Positions 57,305 through 64,000 of a stretch of DNA of 64,000 nt are shown here, in pieces (position 1 is the first letter of the stretch; the number at the start of each line of letters is the position of its first letter). Location: assembly GCA_028017165.1 (NCBI GenBank), contig CM051528.1, forward strand, positions 66,944,452 through 67,008,451, in the 5' to 3' direction. Position numbers and translations under genes: made by a program. The notes under the pieces are model-generated. The model had not been told where the DNA came from. It worked only from the letters and a program-made list of their open reading frames with translations, and did not search any database. This DNA is from Herpetospermum pedunculosum. Its lineage: Eukaryota; Streptophyta; Magnoliopsida; Cucurbitales; Cucurbitaceae.

Positions 57305-59469
57305 TACCAAACTTTTTATTATAAACTATTTTCAACTAAAAACGTATTTGCATATATTGGGTTTGTTTGATAATTACTCCCATTCATTTCCTTGATAACT
57401 ATTTGATTTTTTTTTTTAAAGTTAGAATTTAGTTAGTTTCATATATGTTTTGGAAATTAAGTTTAATATTTGTTTTTGTATAAATACATCATTTTCTTTT
57501 TTTTTCTTTTTTTCATGGTTCAGTCAAATAAACAAAACTCAAACTAAAAATGATACACACCAAAATTCAAATGCCAAAACAAGTGTAGTTTAGAGATAGA
57601 GATCAAATATCAAACCAAAAATGTGTTGTGACGCTTTCAGATCTGGAACACGAGCGGCGGTGGCGACTCCTTCACCTCCAGCATTTGAGCGGCGAAAACT
57701 TCAAATTACCACGAACGACGGCGAACATCTACATCTTCATCTGAGCAGAATGTAGACACACCAAATGCAATATCGGAGAGAAATACGGCCTCTAGCGTTT
57801 TTGTTTGATCGAATTTATAAAGATCAACAAAGACTAACTAAATACTAACTAAACAGTAACTAGTTTCCTAACATAGTAATTCTCTAATACATATAAAGAA
57901 ATTATGAGAAAATAAACCTAAAGAAACATAGTAATTCTCTAATACATATAAAGAAATTAGGAGAAAATAAACCTAAATTTAACAAAACGGTTATCATAGC
58001 GGGCCTTCTTTTTTTAATTCTGTTTTTGAAATTTAAGCTTTTTTTTTTTCCTCCTAATTTATTTATTATGAATTTCATTGAAATTTGTAGTAAAATTGAC
58101 TAAAACAACCAAATTAATTTTTTTTAGTTTTCAAAATTCGGTGTTTTGGTGACACAGTCATTATCGACTGAGAAACAAAATCAATGCCTTTAAATTAGAA
58201 GATGAAGAGATCGGTGATTTTTGTTTTTTGTTTTTTTTTAAAGATATTTAATTAATACGAAAGGAAGGGATTGTACCCCTGACTTCTCCGTCAACGACAC
58301 AACTTTATGCCAATTGAGTTGCTCGGTTTGACGGCTTGATTTTTTTACAACATTGGTAGGGAGTAGATAACAAAACAAACAAAGTTACAAGGTTTAAGTA
58401 GTGTTCATAGACTTAACTTTTAAAAACTAAAAACCAAATGATTATTAAATGGGATCTTACATTTTTTTTTTTTTTGCCCGCATGAACATAATTCAACTGT
58501 CGTAATGTATGAAATAGTGGTCAGTAGAGGTTCAATCCTCCACCCACATGTTGTGAGTTCTTTTAGTACGCATATGTTAGATTCGGTACATACATATTTA
58601 TGAATTTTGAACGTGATTTCAATTTAATTTTAATAACTTTCTTATTATTTTTATTTTTTTTGTAAACACCTTAGGGGTGAGACAATGGTTTGACTAGTTA
58701 ACTCTTAAAGAAAATTATTTTAAAAGTTATTGCAATCCCAAACGGAACCTAATTTGCTTCATAAAACAAACTAATTCAGATCTAAAACTAAAATTTACCA
58801 AACCTTAATTTGTTTCATAAAATAAATTATTTTTTTAAAACTATACTTGCTAGCAATTATTTTAAGAGTTACACCAATCTTAAAAATAAAAAAAAAATGG
58901 AGCCACCTAAATTGTGGAGTGTACTAAATTTTGAATAGTGTGATTTAAAAAGAAAAAATAGTAAATACATTAAATAATACAATTCATTGTCATTTAAGAG
59001 AAAACTTATTATTTTTTTAAAGGAAAATTAATTTATTAGATTTAAAGTTTGAATACAAAAATGATCACGAGTTAAGATAAATACAATTGTCCTGTTCTAT
59101 GAATGTAGATTATTTTTCTAGAAACGGACATAAATAATATTCTAAAGACGATAATGTTCTATTCAACATGATATTCTAAAATCTTCCTTATAATTATAGG
59201 AGATGTTCTTTATAAGCTTACAATAAAATAAGTAAATAACCAAGTTAATCTAGAATATTGATGGAGTATTAGTTAATCGTATTAGTTAATCTCAAATTAA
59301 GAACTAAACTAATATTAACTAATTATCCTAATTATCTAACATTTCAATGTAAAGTCTAGAAGAAAAAGTCAAACCAAGTCTAGTTTAACTGTCATAAAGT
59401 TGTGCCTTCTACTAATTAAATTTTCGCATTAATTAAATATCTTTGTGGGGAAAAAATATTTTTTTTATA
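57305..59469. other. intergenic region with small repeats
   Basis: A GC-richer patch at about 57620-57800 has no long open frame and no match I recognise. A two-copy 55-bp tandem repeat starts at 57871 and 57926 (acatagtaattctctaata). A minus-strand tRNA-like repeat lies at about 58255-58325 and a plus-strand one at 59385-59455. No gene. Confidence 0.5.
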
Positions 59470-59870
59470 TTAATAATGTACTTTAAATAACTTATTATAA
59501 AAATAGGATAATTTTTCAAAGTATTTACAAAACTAGGGTACCTAAATCGTGTACCATTGACACGATTTTCCTAAATCGTGTCGATGATACACAATTTAGG
59601 GCATAACTCGTGTTCATGGTACACGATTTAGGGAGTAACTCGTGTACCATGGACACGATTTACATGACGTGTCAACCTAATTCGTGTACCATGTACACGA
59701 GTTACCTCCTAAATCGTGTACCATGGACACGAGTTACATGTGACGTGGCAGATCGTAACTCGTGTCCATGGTACACGAGTTACCCCTACGTCGTGTATCA
59801 TGGACACGAGTTACACAATTACTTCTAAATTGTGTACCATAGACACGATTTAGGGAAATCGTGTCCATAT
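59470..59870. mobile_element. truncated copy of the palindrome-packed Mutator-type element
   Basis: Its left side (tttttatattaataatgta, then caaaactagggtacctaaat) matches the left arm of the 41.7-kb element. The interior holds about ten units of the tcgtgtaccatggacacga type in both orientations. The right terminal arm is missing after about 59868, where sequence changes to CT-rich DNA. Confidence 0.75.
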
Positions 59871-60406
59871 ATTCTCTTTTCTCTTTTCTTTTCCTAGTCT
59901 TTTCCTCCTCGCAACATAAGAAACTACTTTTGATCCTTGAACTTTAATGTAAGTAACGATTTAGTCTATGTACTTTCAATCTTGTAACACTTTAGTCCTT
60001 GTACTTTCAAAATTGTAACGATTTAGTCTCTATGATGAAAAATATAGTTAAGATTTAATGATATTTCTTACATAGACAGATTAAGACACTAATTATGGAC
60101 CAAATGTGCTTATAAGTCATAGAGATTAAATTGTTACCTAATAAAAATCAACATTTAACTTTGATGAATTATTTTACAGAAATGATTAAATGGTTACAAA
60201 TTTAAAAGTATATACTAAATTGTTACAAAATGATAAGTACACGAAATAAACTGTTACATACATAAGTCAAAAGACTAAGTTGTTACAAATTAAAGTTTAG
60301 AAGCTAAATTAGTTAACGGATAAAAAATGTTTTGTTTTAGTCAAATGGTTTAAGCATATGGCTTCCATTACGTTATATGTTCGAATTTTCATCGGTAAAT
60401 ATTGTG
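59871..60406. other. AT-rich intergenic region
   Basis: No gene seen. The stretch repeats phrases such as ttgtaac(g/a)(a/c)tttagtc at irregular spacing, a pattern seen elsewhere in the window's AT-rich DNA. Confidence 0.4.
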
Positions 60407-60530
60407 TTAAACTAAAAAAGAAGTTGCGGACATGAGCATAACTCAATCGATCCATTGTATTTGACTAGTTAAACTAAAAAAGAAGTTGCCGACATGAGCA
60501 TAACTCAATCGATCCATTGTATTTGACTAA
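60407..60530. repeat. 62-bp tandem duplication of a tRNA-like repeat
   Basis: The unit starting ttaaactaaaaaagaagttg at 60407 recurs at 60469 with one substitution. It includes gagcataactcaatcgatcc, an A-box-like segment. Confidence 0.9.
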
Positions 60531-60629
60531 GAGATCACAAGTTAAATTTCGACACCCGGTGTCCTTAAAAAATATGTTATTTTGTTTATTTTTTCTCATG
60601 ATCCTAGCTTTTTATTTTCTAAAGACTAA

Positions 60630-62296
60630 AAACCCTACTTCAAATTCAGCGCCCCTCCCCCTTCCCCTCCCTGTACTCACTCTCTCCCTCAAGTCTCTCT
60701 TTCCCTCACTCCTTCAGCTTCGACCACCCACGCCGTCGTCCAATCTCTCTCCAGCTCCGACCTTCGTCGCCTCCGCACGCCGTCGCCGCCATAGCCGCAC
60801 GACGCTCCCTCTCCCTCTTCCCCTCTGTCTCCGCCGCCGCCTCTCCTCTCCGTCGCCTCTCTTCCGTCCGCCACTTTTTTGTTGGGTGAGCTTCGATTCT
60901 AATCTGAATCTCTTTCGATTTCGATTTAGTTAGTTTCAGATGTGCTATGTTCATCCCTGAAATTCAACACCCATTCCGTTACAGCGCCGAAATTGCGAGT
61001 TTTGAGGCTTTAGGCTTGCTGTCGTTTGACGACGTCACAGTTATCTTCGGTGGGTATTATACTAGGCTCTAATTTTCCTTCCAAATTCTTTCTAAATATT
61101 ATAACTTTTGAATATCTGAGTTGGAAATTGTTTAATTGTCCAGAATTGTCTCAACCTTGGGAACCTCTGTTTTGGTGTTGAGACCAAGTTCGGGTTGGAA
61201 CAATTTTAGCCTAGGAGTGACAGCGAGTCGAGTTTTGAGTAGTTAAACTTTATTTAACTTTTTGGTCAATTTTACAGAACCGTTACTAGTCTCAAAAGTA
61301 GTATTAAGCGTTGCAAATTATTGTAGGTTGAGACCAAGAATTTCGTAAGCGACTTTAATATTTGTTAAGCTTCGCTTAGGTAAGTGACCTTACTGCTCGT
61401 CAGCCTTCGGGCTAGGTTGAGAATTTTTACGATATTGTGTAGTTGACTGAATTGCATGATAATTTATAAATGAAGTGATGAGAATGTTATGTTATCATGT
61501 TGAGCATCTGAGAATTATATGATTGATGTTATGAAATTTCATGTTTTAACATGATGAGTATATATGTTGTGGGATCTCATCATTGCATGCCACATTTTCC
61601 AGTCAGGATAATTTAGTGACAATTATACCCATCCACTAGTCATGTTGGTACCTAGTAGACTGAAGCTTTGCTCCACTCTGGATGCCAACTAACCATCAGT
61701 AGGGGTGAGTCTCCAGAGGAGTCTACTAAACCGAGTAGTTGAGAGAGTTATGGTAGGACTGGGTTAATTGCTCACTCAGATGGCCATAACAGAAAATTAC
61801 AATCAGGATTAGGTCCCACTAGTTAAAGTCTCAGTCAGTTCATGTTGCATGTGATTGCATAGCCTGACCCCAGTAGTGGGGTTACTTACAGAGTATTTTA
61901 TTTAAAATACTCATTATTTTCTAAAACCTTTTTTTCAAGTAATATTAGGGACGTATTGGGCGCTTGACGATGTGATTAGTTGATGATGTCATGGGATACG
62001 TGGAGTGAGAGCTTCCGCTTTCATTGATTGTTTTATTAATTAATTGAGTCAATCCAACGGTTTCGCTATAGATTAGAACAAATAGTTTGGTTTTAAATTT
62101 TATTTTGAAGGAACTTATTGAATTGCTTTTTATGTTTTCTTGGGATCCCGAATTAAAAGTATTGGTTGATTTTGAACAGTTATATTTTTGCTTTTCATCT
62201 TTCCAACATAGAGTTTTAAATTATTTATTGAGTTTTATGATGTCATGCTCTTAGTAACGGCCCTACGTGATGTCATAAAAAGTCGGGTCGTTACAG
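60630..62296. mobile_element. retroelement-like segment ending ggtcgttaca
   Basis: A CT-rich, GC-rich start (60640-60880) is followed by non-coding sequence with phrases I recall from cucurbit LTR-type elements: gtaagtgaccttactgctcg, agcctgaccccagtagtggg and ggagtgagagcttccgc. It ends with gggtcgttaca at 62296, the reverse complement of a TGTAACGACCC terminus, which would suit an LTR in minus orientation. I could not find the opposite end or a target duplication, so the class and left boundary are uncertain. Confidence 0.5.
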
Positions 62297-62480
62297 AAAG
62301 GGAGCGTGTTGTTGTTTGGTACCTGGTTAGGTTTCATGTTTACTCGTGGGCGTCGGTGACGCTGTTATGTTGCTTGATTGTATCCCCTTCTTTTAGTGGG
62401 ATTTCCTTTCGTGGGCTTGGTTCTTTTTTTTTGTGTATGCCCTTGTATAAATGAAAGCTCGGTACCTTATTAAAAAAAAT
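62297..62480 (+). mobile_element. LINE 3' tail
   Basis: Frames read VRFHVYSWASVT and then a hydrophobic run, similar to the C-terminal tail of plant LINE ORF2. A 3' UTR with gtataaatgaaagctcgg and a short A-run at 62472-62479 follow. It ends about 75 bases before the NOL9 start codon. Confidence 0.65.
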
Positions 62481-62554
62481 ATATGTGTGTCGTCTGAATT
62501 GATGAATTTGCTTACAGTTGCTAGAGATTCGGGTGGATTCAATAAACCCCATCC

Positions 62555-63822
62555 ATGTCTTCTCTTCTAGAACTTGAAAACTCATCTCCCAATATTTTCA
62601 TACCTGAAGAATGGTCTGAGGCTGCAGAGTCCATAGTTTTTGATTCTCCCACTTCGCTGCCTCCTGTTGTTCTTATATGTGGTGCCAAAAACTGTGGCAA
62701 AAGTACTTTCTCACGCCACCTTCTCAATGTTTTCCTTCAAAGGTGATCTTTATTCTTTATTCTTCTTTCAAGTATTGATGATTTCAAAATTCAAAAGTGG
62801 AGATGTATGTGGTGTTTGGGTACCTCTCTATTTCCATTCCACAAGTTGCCATGTTTTTTCACAATGAGTTTTCTTTTACTTTTGTTTGCAGGTATAAAAA
62901 AGTGGTTTACCTGGATTCAGATGTTGGACAGCCTGAGTTTACTCCACCGGGTTTTCTGTCCCTCACCGTGGTCGACAAACAAACCTCAGGTAATTTTGAT
63001 GGTCCTTTGCGATGTTGATAGATTCTCGCATATTGAATTTCATTAAATTTTCCACACCCCTTGACTGAAGTAGTTTTTTTCTTACTTTTTAAATTAGATT
63101 TGTCAACTCCATGCCTAAAGACGCCAGAGAGGTAAAGTGTGTTGAATTCATTATTTTTCTATAAATATTATAATTTGCTAGCCGAGTCTGTTATTAAATT
63201 TCTGTAACTCTGTTGAAGATCTTTGAAGTAAAAACCCATTCTAAATTTTTTACCAAGGATTCTTGTACTGTATCTTAGTGCCCTTTCCTATTTTTTTAAG
63301 TTTTGAAGAATTCTATTTTCTAACTCTGTGGTTTTTCTGATTCTTTCTCTTAGATGTTTTTTCTTTGGTGACATTTCCTCTAAAAGAGATCCAACAGCAT
63401 ACTTAAGTTATGCTAGTACCTTGTACGATTATTACCGCAAAGAGTACCGTTCTTTTAACAAGACTGAAGACCTTGCGAAGATTGAATTGCCTCTTATCGT
63501 AAATACACCTGGTTGGGTGAAAGGTATCCTACTCTTTTGAGTTCTATATGTGGCTTAAACAACACTTTTCCTGGTTTAAGTGCTCTGAAAATAGTATTGG
63601 ACTAGTTGCATATTAATGTTGACCTTTTTTCCCAGGCATTGGTTATGAGATATTGGTAGATATGTTAAAATACATTGCTCCATCACATGTACTCAAAATA
63701 AATATATCTGTTGAGAGTAAGAACCTTCCTGCTGGGGAATTTTGGCTAGAAGAGGAGGAAGATTATGGGACGACCAATCTAATAGAAATACGTTCTGCTC
63801 GGCAAGATGCTTTTAATAGATC
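62555..63822 (+). CDS. NOL9: NOL9/GRC3-type polynucleotide 5'-hydroxyl kinase, 5' part
   Basis: Five exons are in the window: 62555-62742, 62892-62989, 63098-63131, 63354-63523 and 63636-63822. All have GT-AG junctions with matching phases; the gene continues past the right edge. The translation starts MSSLLELENSSPNIFIPEEW. It has a Walker A motif GAKNCGKST at residues 43-51, then KKVVYLDSDVGQPEFTPPGF, CFFFGDISSKRDPTAYLSY, LIVNTPGWVKGIGYEIL (the Clp1/Grc3 family core) and HVLKINISVESKNLPAGEFW. From memory it is the orthologue of Arabidopsis At5g11010. The family phosphorylates 5'-OH RNA ends during pre-rRNA (ITS2) processing in the nucleolus. A LINE tail and retroelement-like DNA lie immediately upstream, so its promoter context is unusual. 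Confidence 0.92.
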
Positions 63823-64000
63823 GTAAGTACTTTGCTATCTTTAATTTCAAAAGAATTATTTATGCAGGTTAATGGTTGGTTTTCGTTCTCTCATCCCGAT
63901 TGTGATCCTGTTGTCTTAAATTTTCCTTCTATCCCTTCCGGAATCTCTTTTCGCACAAGTGTTGGTGACTGTTATTATTATTATCATTTTTATAATCTCA

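Noticed and set aside
60517..60933. 138-codon plus-strand frame in CT-rich DNA
   Set aside because: Composition is explained by the CT-rich segment; Pro/Ser/Leu/Arg low complexity and no domain.

Overview
This window is nuclear DNA of a flowering plant. It has GT-AG spliced genes, an AT-rich background, plant-specific families (PPR, B12D, an R-R-type SHAQKYF MYB) and plant transposons (Au-type SINEs, Mutator-like MITEs, a hAT element, LINE tails, LTR remnants). The interspersed repeat with ctatcagtgataga motifs and the flavour of the LINE and LTR sequences suggest Cucurbitaceae (melon or cucumber relatives). That guess rests on memory, not on a search.

Layout. From 0.1 to 28 kb is the gene-rich part: an OTP43-like PPR gene (-) divergent from APC8/CDC23 (+), then B12D (-), an RSRC1-like SR protein (-), a 57-aa single-membrane-span protein (-) with a tRNA-Thr(TGT) inside its intron, a tRNA-Lys(TTT), and a 507-aa nuclear-looking coiled-coil protein (-). 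A LINE fragment with target-site duplications and a hAT element with 8-bp duplications sit between these genes. From 28 to 48 kb the window is mostly transposon graveyard. It holds a decayed copy of the plastid PPR gene pTAC2 (about 31.95-35.96 kb) that itself carries SINEs and a MITE, three LTR-derived pieces including one near-complete solo LTR (45.4-46.0 kb), a 554-bp Mutator-type element filled with short palindromes, and a nest of elements at 46.8-47.9 kb. From 48 to 64 kb come a spliced MYB repressor-like transcription factor (+), a second copy of the 750-bp Mutator-type MITE, a broken RNase H-like domain, a 166-aa unrecognised intronless gene (-), more palindrome repeats, a retroelement-like stretch and a LINE tail. 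The 5' part of a NOL9/GRC3 polynucleotide kinase gene (+) runs off the right edge.

The genes do not form an operon or a pathway. They are ordinary housekeeping and regulatory plant genes: mitochondrial RNA processing, cell cycle, respiration, splicing, transcription and rRNA processing. From memory, APC8, B12D and the RSRC1-like gene match neighbours on Arabidopsis chromosome 3 (around At3g48120-At3g48150). OTP43, pTAC2 and the MYB match neighbours on chromosome 1 (around At1g74840-At1g74900). The window may therefore merge two Arabidopsis segments that share ancestry. I found no clear sign of a new multi-gene system. The most interesting items are the palindrome-packed Mutator-type family, the paired 750-bp MITEs with perfect 9-bp duplications, and the SINE flanked by 60-bp direct repeats.
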